Translations under genes and position numbers: made by a program
Notes under the pieces: model-generated
The model's input: the letters and a program-made list of their open reading frames with translations, nothing else
The model's database searches: none
Told to the model about the DNA's origin: nothing
NCBI GenBank assembly: GCA_025360785.1
Contig: JANYBN010000049.1
Span: 1 to 40,374, forward strand
Length of the DNA: 40,374 bases
Direction of reading: 5' to 3'
DNA from: Geobacter sp.
Lineage (GTDB): Bacteria > Desulfobacterota > Desulfuromonadia > Geobacterales > Pseudopelobacteraceae
In this document: positions 33,102 to 40,374 of the stretch, one piece after another
Position numbering within the stretch: position 1 is the first letter of the stretch
How the letters are laid out: the number at the start of each line of letters is the position of its first letter

Positions 33102-33974
33102 ATGTCACCAAAACCCACGCGATTATGGCCTGACCCGGCAACGATACTTGAACGCTCCAGAAATATTTTCATCGCCCAATGGGATGAATTGCTCCGGTTG
33201 AGGCGTGCCGTCATTAAAACTTCAGATCCGGACAACATCCATGACCTGCGGGTGGCATCGCGCCGATTCAGGGCTGCGATGGAACTCTTTTATCCCTTGC
33301 TGCCGAAAGGTTCAAAAGCAGAGCTGAGGAAAAGCGTCCGCAAGCTTACCCGGACATTGGGCGGTATGCGCAATGTTGACGAAGCTCTGATTTTCTTCCA
33401 TTCGCAAGCCGGAACTGATAGATCCGCCGATGCCACGCTCTGTCACGCACTTTCGGTACGGCGTACAAGAGAGTTGAAGCGGATAGTGAAGATGCTTAAG
33501 ACCTTCGATCATCGGGCTCTTGGCCGGAAGGTGCGTAAAATGGCTGCAGGGCTGAATGCGGAGACCATCACCCTCCGGAATAACATCTCTGTTCCGGCCT
33601 ATTTATCCGAAGCTTACCTCAATCAGTACCTGCCGGTACACCCGCTCCTTGCCGGCGCCTTGTCGCCGGAACACCGGGCGACGCGGCATGCCCTCCGTAT
33701 AATCATCAAAAAATGGCGCTATTTCCTGGAAATAGTCACTCCGATTCTGGAGCGAGACTATGCGCCGCTTCTGGAACAGCTCAAGGAATACCAGTCCATC
33801 CTGGGTAGGATGAATGACCTCGCCGAGTTTGGGTTGCTGCTCAACAAACTGAAACTCCCCCCGACTGAGCGCACTCAGGCCGAAGCGACCCTCCTGACAG
33901 AAGATGCCCGCCTGCTGAAAAGTTTTAGAGAGCTTAGCGAGTTGAAACCTCTTGCAGCCTCATTTCAGATATAA
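33102..33974 (+). CDS. CHAD-domain protein
   Basis: A 290-residue protein, mostly the CHAD helical domain: NIHDLRVASRRFRAAMELFY, KLTRTLGGMRNVDEAL, HALRIIIKKWRYFLEI and LGRMNDLAEFGLLL, with the conserved histidines and many basic residues. CHAD domains bind polyphosphate or other phosphate-bearing ligands. No CYTH domain or polyphosphate kinase is adjacent. Start ATG at 33102 is 9 bases after sixA; the two form a small operon. Confidence 0.9.
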   Translation: MSPKPTRLWPDPATILERSRNIFIAQWDELLRLRRAVIKTSDPDNIHDLRVASRRFRAAMELFYPLLPKGSKAELRKSVRKLTRTLGGMRNVDEALIFFHSQAGTDRSADATLCHALSVRRTRELKRIVKMLKTFDHRALGRKVRKMAAGLNAETITLRNNISVPAYLSEAYLNQYLPVHPLLAGALSPEHRATRHALRIIIKKWRYFLEIVTPILERDYAPLLEQLKEYQSILGRMNDLAEFGLLLNKLKLPPTERTQAEATLLTEDARLLKSFRELSELKPLAASFQI

Positions 33975-34121
33975 GAGGCTTCTTGAACTGACCGTGACAT
34001 CCCCCGCTGCTTGAGCTTCATCCGTCTGTCTCTATCTAAGATTGCACGGAATCATTCAAATTGTGATATATGTAAAGAAACAAGGAGAATGCTACGCGTA
34101 AAAGTCAGCCGCTAAGAGTGA

Positions 34122-34136
34122 GTTAAATGTTTTAAC
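34122..34136. promoter_or_regulatory. Perfect palindrome upstream of the beta-oxidation operon
   Basis: GTTAAATGTTTTAAC is a perfect GTTAAA-TGT-TTTAAC palindrome, 28 bases before the FadE start. Its place suggests an operator for a fatty-acid regulator such as a TetR-family FadR or PsrA protein. The site sequence is not identical to any consensus I can recall reliably. Confidence 0.45.
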
Positions 34137-34164
34137 AAACATCAGCCGGAAACTGGAGGATGCC

Positions 34165-36588
34165 ATGACTTTGCTACTGGTAGTGATAATAAGCTGGTTG
34201 CTGGCGTATTTCCGAGCCGGATTGTGGTTGTGGACGGTCACGGCATTTTTAGCGTTCTGGAGCATCGCTCCCCTTGGAGGAGATGCCGGGAGCCTGCTGC
34301 TGTGGGGCTTCTCGCTTTTGTTTGCACTGATCCTCAACCTCCCCCCCCTGCGGCGACCCATCCTGTCCAGGCCGCTTCTCAAACTTTTCAAACGTATGCT
34401 CCCCCCCTTGTCGGAAACCGAACGCGAAGCCCTGGAAGCCGGCACGGTCGGCTGGGATGGCGAGCTGTTCAGCGGCAAGCCCGACTGGCATAAACTCTTA
34501 GACCTTCCCACCCCGCATCTTAAAACATCAGAACAGGCATTTCTGGACGGTCCGGTAGAAGAGTTGTGCCGAATGCTGGATGACTGGCGCATCGTCGAAC
34601 TGGACCGGGACCTCCCGCCTGAAGTCTGGCAGTTTCTCAAACAGCAGCGTTTCTTCGGCATGATCATCCCGGCCGAATACGGCGGCCTCGGTTTTTCCGT
34701 CCTGGCCCACTCGCAGGTGATCATGAAGATCTCCAGCCGCTCTGTTACCGCCGCCGTAACGGCCATGGTGCCAAACTCGCTGGGACCTGCTGAACTGCTG
34801 CTCCATTACGGCACCCAGGCCCAGAAGGATCACTATCTGCCGCTCCTGGCCCGGGGAGAGGAGATTCCCTGCTTTGCCCTGACCGGCCCCGAGGCGGGCA
34901 GCGACGCCGCAGCCATCCCGGACCGGGGCGTAGTCTGCCGGGGGGTCTTTGAAGGACGCGAAATCGTCGGCATCCGGCTAAACTGGGAAAAACGCTATAT
35001 AACCTTGGGTCCGGTGGCAACCCTGCTGGGACTGGCCTTCAAGCTCTCCGACCCCGAACATCTGTTGAGCGACCACGCGGAACCCGGCATCACGCTGGCC
35101 CTGATCCCGGCAAACACTCCCGGCATAAGTATCGGCACGCGCCACGTCCCCCTTGATATCCCCTTTCAGAACGGTCCCAACTGGGGCAAAGATGTCTTTA
35201 TCCCGCTGGAGTGGATCATCGGCGGACCGGAGCGAGCCGGACAGGGTTGGCGCATGCTGATGGAATGCCTGGGTGTCGGACGCTCCATCTCCCTGCCCGC
35301 ATTGAGCGTAGGCGCAGGCAAACTGGCCTGCCGGGCCACCGGCGCCTACGCGCGGATCCGCCGCCAGTTCAAGCTTCCCATCGGGCAACTGGAAGGGATC
35401 GAGGAACCGCTGGCCCGCATGGCCGGCCTGACCTACCAGATGGATGCCGCCCGGATCATGACCTGCGCCGCAGTGGACCGGGGCGAAAAACCGTCAGTAC
35501 TGTCGGCCATTGTCAAATACTGCCTGACGGAAGGGATGCGGCGGGTGGTGAACGACGCCATGGACGTGCAGGGGGGCAGCGCCATCAGCCTTGGCCCGCG
35601 CAACCTGCTGGGACGCATCTACCAGTCCATACCAATCGGCATTACGGTTGAAGGGGCCAACATCCTGACCCGCTCCATGATCATTTTCGGGCAGGGCGCC
35701 GTGCGCTGCCATCCCTACGTCCTCAAAGAAATCCGTGCGGTAGCCGATCCCGTCCGGGCCGCAGGGTTGATCGCCTTCGACCGGGCCTTTTTCGGGCATA
35801 TCGGCTTTACCATCAGCACCGCCGCCCGCGTTCTCTGGCTGGGGCTGACCGGAGGGCGTCTGCTGGCGACTCCCGGCGGACCGGCAAGACGGATGCTGCA
35901 GATCACCTCCCGCCTAAGCGCCGCCTTTGTCCTCGCGGCCGACCTGTCTATGATCATCGTCGGCAGCGGCCTCAAACGGAAAGAGAAACTCTCCGGCCGC
36001 CTGGCCGACATACTCTCCAACCTCTATCTGGTCTCGGCCGCCATCAAGCAGTTCGAAGATCACGGCCGCCCGGCCGATGAACTTCCCCTGTTGGAATGGT
36101 CCTGCGGCAACAGCTTCCGCACCATCAGAACAGCCTTTGAAGGCTTCTACGCCAATTTTCCCAACCGTCCTGCAGGGTTGCTGCTGCGGCTGATAACCTT
36201 CCCGCTGGGGATGCCCGATCCCTGCCCCGGCGACCGCCTCGGCCACCGGGTCGCAGCAATTTTGCTGGCGCCTTCCGCAGTGCGGGAGCGGCTGACTACA
36301 GGCATCTACGCCCCGGCTGACCTGGGAGAACCGCTGGGCAGACTCGAAGACGCCCTGCAGAAGGTGATCGCCGCCGAACCGTTAGAGAAAAAGCTGCGTG
36401 ACACGGTCAAGTCAAAACGGATAGCTTCGGACAGCGACGAGCAAACTCTGCAGGAAGGCGTGCAGGCAGGTATTATCACTGCGGCAGAGGCCGGGATTGT
36501 CATCGCCAGTCAGGAGGCCCGCCGGGAAATCATCCGGGTGGATGACTTCCCGGCTGACTACTGGCAGAAAGGAGGGGGCCATGAATAA
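34165..36588 (+). CDS. fadE: Membrane-anchored FadE-type acyl-CoA dehydrogenase
   Basis: This 807-residue enzyme catalyses the first oxidation of beta-oxidation. It is very like E. coli FadE in length and layout: two N-terminal hydrophobic helices (about 2-22 and 26-60), the acyl-CoA dehydrogenase core (about 110-560) with FGMIIPAEYGGLGFS, ALTGPEAGSDAAAIPD, GGPERAGQGWRMLMECLG and VQGGSAISLGPRNLLGRIYQ, and a C-terminal DUF1974 region ending in PADYWQKGGGHE. ATG 34165 follows GGAGG. In most bacteria FadE passes electrons to the quinone pool via ETF. Overlaps the thiolase gene by 8 bases. Confidence 0.95.
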   Translation: MTLLLVVIISWLLAYFRAGLWLWTVTAFLAFWSIAPLGGDAGSLLLWGFSLLFALILNLPPLRRPILSRPLLKLFKRMLPPLSETEREALEAGTVGWDGELFSGKPDWHKLLDLPTPHLKTSEQAFLDGPVEELCRMLDDWRIVELDRDLPPEVWQFLKQQRFFGMIIPAEYGGLGFSVLAHSQVIMKISSRSVTAAVTAMVPNSLGPAELLLHYGTQAQKDHYLPLLARGEEIPCFALTGPEAGSDAAAIPDRGVVCRGVFEGREIVGIRLNWEKRYITLGPVATLLGLAFKLSDPEHLLSDHAEPGITLALIPANTPGISIGTRHVPLDIPFQNGPNWGKDVFIPLEWIIGGPERAGQGWRMLMECLGVGRSISLPALSVGAGKLACRATGAYARIRRQFKLPIGQLEGIEEPLARMAGLTYQMDAARIMTCAAVDRGEKPSVLSAIVKYCLTEGMRRVVNDAMDVQGGSAISLGPRNLLGRIYQSIPIGITVEGANILTRSMIIFGQGAVRCHPYVLKEIRAVADPVRAAGLIAFDRAFFGHIGFTISTAARVLWLGLTGGRLLATPGGPARRMLQITSRLSAAFVLAADLSMIIVGSGLKRKEKLSGRLADILSNLYLVSAAIKQFEDHGRPADELPLLEWSCGNSFRTIRTAFEGFYANFPNRPAGLLLRLITFPLGMPDPCPGDRLGHRVAAILLAPSAVRERLTTGIYAPADLGEPLGRLEDALQKVIAAEPLEKKLRDTVKSKRIASDSDEQTLQEGVQAGIITAAEAGIVIASQEARREIIRVDDFPADYWQKGGGHE

Positions 36589-37909
36589 CACGAGACATGC
36601 CTATGCCGGCGGACGACCGGTCTATATCATCGACGGCAACCGCACCCCTTTTCTCAAGGCTTCAGGGAAACCGGGACCATTCCGGGCTTCCGATCTCGCA
36701 GTTGGGGCCGGCAAGGCGCTCCTGGCACGACAGCCGTTTGCTCCGGAAGCGCTGGACGAGGTGATCCTCGGCTGCATCATCCCCGGCCCCGACGAGATTA
36801 ACATCGCCCGGTTGGTGGCGCTCCGGCTCGGCTGCGGCAAACAGGTGCCGGCCTGGACCGTGCAGCGCAACTGCGGTTCCGGCATGCAGGCCATCGACAG
36901 CGCTGCCACAGATATCGCCTTTGGCCGCGCCGACCTCGTCCTGGCGGGCGGCACCGAAGCCATGAGCCATGCGCCGGTGCTGCTGCCGCCACGGAGTGTG
37001 GAGCTGCTGAGTGCCTGGCGTCAGGCCCGCAGCGCCACCGAGCGGCTGCGGCTTCTGGGCCGCGTTCGTCCGTCCCATTTCAGACTTGTGTTCAGCCTGC
37101 TCCAGGGGTTGACCGACCCGACTGTCAACCTCTCCATGGGGCAGACAGCCGAGATTCTGGCCCAACGCTTTGCCATCAGCCGGGAAGAGATGGATGTCTT
37201 TGCCGTAGAGAGTCACCGGCGGCTGGCTCAGGCCCAGGACGAAGGGCGGCTGGCGGAAATAGAACCGCTCTATACCAACGACGGCACGGTCTATGACCAT
37301 GACGACGGAGTCCGCCGCGACAGCAGCATGGAGCGGTTGACAAAACTCAAACCGGCCTTCGACCGCATCTATGGTATGGTGACCGCCGGCAACAGCGCCC
37401 AGGTGAGCGATGGGGCCGCCCTGCTGCTGCTCGCCAGCGCCGATGCGGTGCGGCAGTACCGGCTGCCGGTATTGGGACGAATCGTAGATTGTGCCTGGGC
37501 CGGTGTGGCACCGAAGCAGATGGGGCTGGGACCGGTGCATGCCATGGCCCCTATCCTGCTGCGCCAGGGTCTGCAGAGTACGGATATCGATTACTGGGAG
37601 ATCAACGAAGCCTTTGCCGCCCAGGTGCTGGCCTGCCGGGCTGCCTGGCGGAGCGCCGGCTACGCCCGGACGGAACTTGGCTTGGAGCAGCCTTTTGCAG
37701 CCATTGACCCGGAACGCCTCAACGTGGATGGCGGCGCCGTCGCCCTCGGTCATCCGGTGGGCAGCAGCGGCGCCAGGATCGTCCTGCACCTGCTGCAGGT
37801 ACTAAAACGCACCGGGATGCGGCGCGGCATGGCGGCTCTTTGCATCGGCGGCGGCCAGGGCGGCGCGATGCTGCTGGAACAGAGCGAGGAGGCCGGTCAT
37901 GAGCAGTGA
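36581..37909 (+). CDS. fadI: 3-ketoacyl-CoA thiolase
   Basis: This 442-residue thiolase cleaves 3-ketoacyl-CoA with CoA. The nucleophile is C98 in QRNCGSGMQAIDSA, the base His is H391 in VALGHPVGSSGAR, and the second Cys is C421 in LCIGGGQGGAML. YWEINEAFAAQVLACRAAW carries the conserved Asn-Glu-Ala-Phe-Ala. The start at 36581 has AAAGGAGG; an upstream frame is open but overlaps FadE. Longer than FadA (about 390) and close to FadI (about 436), so fadI is used, but this is inferred. Its stop overlaps the downstream start by 11 bases. Confidence 0.92.
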   Translation: MNNTRHAYAGGRPVYIIDGNRTPFLKASGKPGPFRASDLAVGAGKALLARQPFAPEALDEVILGCIIPGPDEINIARLVALRLGCGKQVPAWTVQRNCGSGMQAIDSAATDIAFGRADLVLAGGTEAMSHAPVLLPPRSVELLSAWRQARSATERLRLLGRVRPSHFRLVFSLLQGLTDPTVNLSMGQTAEILAQRFAISREEMDVFAVESHRRLAQAQDEGRLAEIEPLYTNDGTVYDHDDGVRRDSSMERLTKLKPAFDRIYGMVTAGNSAQVSDGAALLLLASADAVRQYRLPVLGRIVDCAWAGVAPKQMGLGPVHAMAPILLRQGLQSTDIDYWEINEAFAAQVLACRAAWRSAGYARTELGLEQPFAAIDPERLNVDGGAVALGHPVGSSGARIVLHLLQVLKRTGMRRGMAALCIGGGQGGAMLLEQSEEAGHEQ

Positions 37910-39971
37910 CATCACCAGCTATCGCCACTGGCGCTCCGGCCAGGATCCCGCCGGGATTGTTCACCTGACCCTCGACCGGGCCGAAAGCAGCACCAACAGC
38001 CTTTCCCGCGAGGTCCTCGACGAACTGGACCATTTATTGACAGATCTGAAGGGAGCCACGCCCCGCGCGGTGGTCATCCGCTCCGGGAAACGGAACGGCT
38101 TCATCGCCGGCGCAGACATAAACGAGTTTACCGCCATCAAATCTGCAGAGGATGCACTGCAACTCATCCGGCGCGGCCAGGAGGTGCTGGCCCGAATCGA
38201 GACGCTGGGGGTACCGACGGTTGCGCTGATCCACGGTTTCTGCCTGGGAGGCGGCCTGGAACTGGCTCTGGCCTGCCGCTACCGCATCGCCAGTGACGAC
38301 CCCGGCACCCGGCTCGGCTTCCCCGAGGTAAAGCTCGGCATTCACCCCGGTTTTGGCGGCACACTCCGCTCCATCCGGCTGGTCGGCCCGTTGGCCGCTC
38401 TGGAGATGATGCTGACCGGCCGGACGCTGAGTGCCGGTCAGGCAAAGAAACTTTGCCTGGTGGATTACACAGTGCCTGAGCGCCATTTGGACAATGCGCT
38501 GCGGGCGCTGTTGGCCAAGCCCCCCGCCGCCCGCATTCTGTCCCTGAAGGAGCGCCTGGCCGGCCTGCCCGTTGCACGCCCCATCGTAGCGAACTTTCTA
38601 AAACGAAGTGTGGCCAAAAAGGCCGATCCCCGCCACTATCCCGCCCCCTACGCGCTGATCGACCTCTGGCGGAGTTTTGGCAGCGACGAGACCGCCAACT
38701 ATAAGGCGGAGGCGCAGTCGGTGGCACGGCTGATAACCGGCAGCAGCTCCCGCAACCTGGTGCGGGTATTCCAGCTCCAGGAACGGCTCAAGGCGCAGGG
38801 CAAAACAGATGTCGGCCGAACCAGGGCGATCCACGTCGTCGGCGGAGGCGTCATGGGTGGTGACATCGCCATCTGGTGTGCCCTGCAGGGGCTGCAGGTA
38901 ACGATCCAGGATCTGGACCGCACCCGCCTCGGCCAGGTTGTCAAGCGGGGGCAGCTACTGTTCAGTCGCATCCTCAAGGAACGCCGGGCCGTGGAAACGG
39001 CAATGGACCGGTTGGTGCCCGACCCGGAAGGGCGCGGTGTCGGGAGGGCCGACGTGGTAATCGAGGCGATATTCGAAAACGCCGACGCCAAGCGGGAACT
39101 CTACCGCCAGCTGGAACCGCGCATGCGTCCCGATGCCATCCTGGCCAGCAACACCTCCAGCATTCCGCTGGAAGAGCTGGCCGGCGCCCTGTCCCGCCCT
39201 GAACGACTGGTCGGGCTGCATTTTTTCAATCCGGTGGACAAAATGCAACTGGTCGAAGTGGTGGCCATGGCCGCCTCGTCCGCAGAGGCGCTGGCCCGGG
39301 CCGCAGCCCTGGTGCTGGCCATCAAGCGCCTGCCGCTGCCGGTGCGCAGTTCACCCGGTTTTCTGGTGAACCGGATCCTGATGCCCTATCTGCTGGAGGC
39401 GGTCACGCTGGTCGAAGAGGGGGTGCCGCCCGCCACTATCGACCGGGCCGCTACCGATTTCGGCATGCCGATGGGTCCGGTCCGCCTGGCCGATGCGGTT
39501 GGACTCGACATATGCCTGTCAGTGGCCAGGGTCTTTGCCCGGCACTACAAAACAGAGGTGTCGGCGCGTCTGGAACAGCTTGTGGCGGCAGGGCATCTGG
39601 GGCGCAAGAGCGGCAAGGGGTTTTATGAGTACGGCAAGCATCATGAATCAAGAAGCGCTGCAGGCGACTTACCGCCGGCAGAAATCTGCGACCGGATCAT
39701 GCTCAGGCTGTTGAACGAGGCTGTTGCCTGCTGGCGCGAGCAGGTGGTGGCGGATGCCGACCTGCTGGATGGCGGGGTAATCTTCGGGAGCGGTTTCGCC
39801 CCCTTCCGGGGTGGACCGCTGCAGCATATCAGAGACGCCGGAGCTGAAGCGCTCTATACGAGGCTGCGCGAACTGGAACAACGCCACGGCACCCGTTTCA
39901 CCCCCGATCCTGGATGGCAGGAGTTATTCCAAGAAGCACAAACCCAACCACCCCCAGCCCCTCCTTTGTAA
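37899..39971 (+). CDS. fadJ: FadB/FadJ-like enoyl-CoA hydratase/3-hydroxyacyl-CoA dehydrogenase
   Basis: A 690-residue bifunctional enzyme performing the middle two steps of beta-oxidation. The crotonase half has HGFCLGGGLELALACRYRIAS (E121) and LGFPEVKLGIHPGFGGT (E143). The dehydrogenase half begins at about 310 with the NAD loop VVGGGVMGGDIA, then the catalytic His region GLHFFNPVDKMQLVEVV and SSPGFLVNRILMPYL. The last residues, QTQPPPAPPL, are encoded by a dispersed palindromic repeat and are probably not part of the ancestral protein. Length fits FadJ (about 714). Confidence 0.94.
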   Translation: MSSDITSYRHWRSGQDPAGIVHLTLDRAESSTNSLSREVLDELDHLLTDLKGATPRAVVIRSGKRNGFIAGADINEFTAIKSAEDALQLIRRGQEVLARIETLGVPTVALIHGFCLGGGLELALACRYRIASDDPGTRLGFPEVKLGIHPGFGGTLRSIRLVGPLAALEMMLTGRTLSAGQAKKLCLVDYTVPERHLDNALRALLAKPPAARILSLKERLAGLPVARPIVANFLKRSVAKKADPRHYPAPYALIDLWRSFGSDETANYKAEAQSVARLITGSSSRNLVRVFQLQERLKAQGKTDVGRTRAIHVVGGGVMGGDIAIWCALQGLQVTIQDLDRTRLGQVVKRGQLLFSRILKERRAVETAMDRLVPDPEGRGVGRADVVIEAIFENADAKRELYRQLEPRMRPDAILASNTSSIPLEELAGALSRPERLVGLHFFNPVDKMQLVEVVAMAASSAEALARAAALVLAIKRLPLPVRSSPGFLVNRILMPYLLEAVTLVEEGVPPATIDRAATDFGMPMGPVRLADAVGLDICLSVARVFARHYKTEVSARLEQLVAAGHLGRKSGKGFYEYGKHHESRSAAGDLPPAEICDRIMLRLLNEAVACWREQVVADADLLDGGVIFGSGFAPFRGGPLQHIRDAGAEALYTRLRELEQRHGTRFTPDPGWQELFQEAQTQPPPAPPL

Positions 39972-40045
39972 GGAGGGGAGCTTTAAAGTCCGCCTCCTAT
40001 TTCGCTTAGAAGCGCCTACTTTTGGTAGGAGGGGTTAGGGGTGGT
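39948..40045. repeat. Dispersed palindromic repeat overlapping the fadJ 3' end
   Basis: The outer arms CCACCCCCAGCCCCTCCT (39948-39965) and AGGAGGGGTTAGGGGTGG (40027-40044) are inverted repeats, with an inner hairpin CCCCTCCT-ttgta-AGGAGGGG (39958-39978). This is the widespread CCCC-TAACCCC-TCC class of dispersed repeats. The last codons and the stop of fadJ fall inside it. Confidence 0.75.
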
Positions 40046-40086
40046 AAGATGTCAGCTTGAATGCTTTTTGGAGTTAGAGGTAGATC

Positions 40087-40374
40087 ATGAACCGCCCACT
40101 TGACATCATCACCCCCGAAGTTGCCGGAACGCTGGCCGGTCTGTTCCGGGAACGGGTCAAACGGACTCCGGACGCTTGCGCCTATCGCCGCTTCGATCAT
40201 CAGGGTGGATGCTGCGAATGTACTTCCTGGGTGGAGACAGCTGCACAGGCGGCCCGCTGGCAGGAGGCGCTCCGCAATGAAGGCTTGCAACCGGGCGACC
40301 GGGTGGCGGTCATGCTCAAAAACAGCCTGGAGTGGGTACTGTTCGACCTGGCGGCTCTGGGACTCGGCCTGGTG
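40087..40374 (+). CDS. Acyl-CoA ligase (AMP-forming), N-terminal part, runs off window
   Basis: Ninety-six codons of an AMP-binding synthetase. The open frame starts with MNRPLDIITPEVAGTLAGL, then TPDACAYRRFD and the typical LQPGDRVAVMLKNSLEWVLF core of adenylate-forming enzymes. The rest, with the AMP-binding motif, lies beyond the window. Following fadE-fadI-fadJ, it most likely activates fatty acids for beta-oxidation (FadD-type). AGAGGT precedes the ATG. Confidence 0.85.
   Translation, partial: MNRPLDIITPEVAGTLAGLFRERVKRTPDACAYRRFDHQGGCCECTSWVETAAQAARWQEALRNEGLQPGDRVAVMLKNSLEWVLFDLAALGLGLV

Noticed and set aside
34092-34766. 224-codon open frame on the minus strand
   Set aside because: It overlaps the FadE start on the other strand, is Arg/Ser-rich, and has no domain.
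36662-37789. 375-codon open frame on the minus strand
   Set aside because: It is antisense to the thiolase gene, whose catalytic residues are all present; high GC makes long shadow frames common there.
1-40374. CRISPR array, tRNA, rRNA or insertion sequence
   Set aside because: No array of regular repeats, no cloverleaf, no ribosomal core sequence and no transposase was found in the window.

Overview
The window looks like a chromosomal segment of a Geobacter-type deltaproteobacterium (Desulfuromonadales/Geobacterales; Geobacter, Trichlorobacter or the Pelobacter propionicus group). The basis is the gene set: a CAT1-type acetyl-CoA hydrolase/CoA-transferase of the succinyl-CoA:acetate kind, DUF4388 and roadblock proteins, an anaerobic cobalamin gene (cbiG), a cohesin-like protein remnant, and many palindromic repeats in gene gaps. 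The species call is inference; no rRNA or tRNA gene was seen.

Region 1 (1-7.6 kb, minus strand) reads as one metal-handling operon. In transcription order it holds an anchored HMA-domain protein, a DUF2318 protein with paired cysteines, an FtsX/MacB-type permease with an extracytoplasmic CxxC, a LolD-type ATPase, then a complete tripartite RND pump: a TolC-like channel, a CusB-like adaptor and a CusA/CzcA pump that runs off the window. A CsbD-like protein, a tiny cysteine-containing protein and a pterin dehydratase lie on the other strand.

Region 2 (8.5-16.4 kb, minus strand) is a sulfate-assimilation operon: an Rrf2 regulator, then cysK, a siroheme sulfite/nitrite reductase, cysH (APS-reductase type), cysD, cysN and a DUF2292 protein. 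After a terminator come a shortened NifH-like ATPase lacking the cluster cysteines, and a SAM methyltransferase with a five-cysteine segment. This last pair is the most unusual item in the window.

Region 3 (16.5-19.3 kb, minus) is cobM/cbiF-cbiG-pdxA. Region 4 (19.5-24.8 kb, plus) holds an OmpA-like lipoprotein, an Smr protein, a Dabb protein, the CoA-transferase, and a DUF4388/roadblock pair. Region 5 (24.9-26.9 kb, minus) holds xerC/D, greB and an exported FKBP isomerase.

Region 6 (27.0-29.8 kb, plus) is a TPP riboswitch with an intrinsic terminator, then thiS-thiG-thiE and a YhcC-type radical SAM gene. It is followed by gene debris (29.8-30.3 kb), a small toxin-antitoxin pair, gltX, sixA and a CHAD-domain gene. 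Region 7 (34.2 kb to the end, plus) is a beta-oxidation operon: a membrane-anchored FadE-type dehydrogenase, a thiolase, a FadB/FadJ-like two-domain enzyme and the start of an acyl-CoA ligase.

At least five palindromic repeat elements of several kinds sit in operon gaps or at a gene end (1401-1466, 5022-5193, 11677-11794, 12732-12876, 39948-40045). Two of them are copies of one family.
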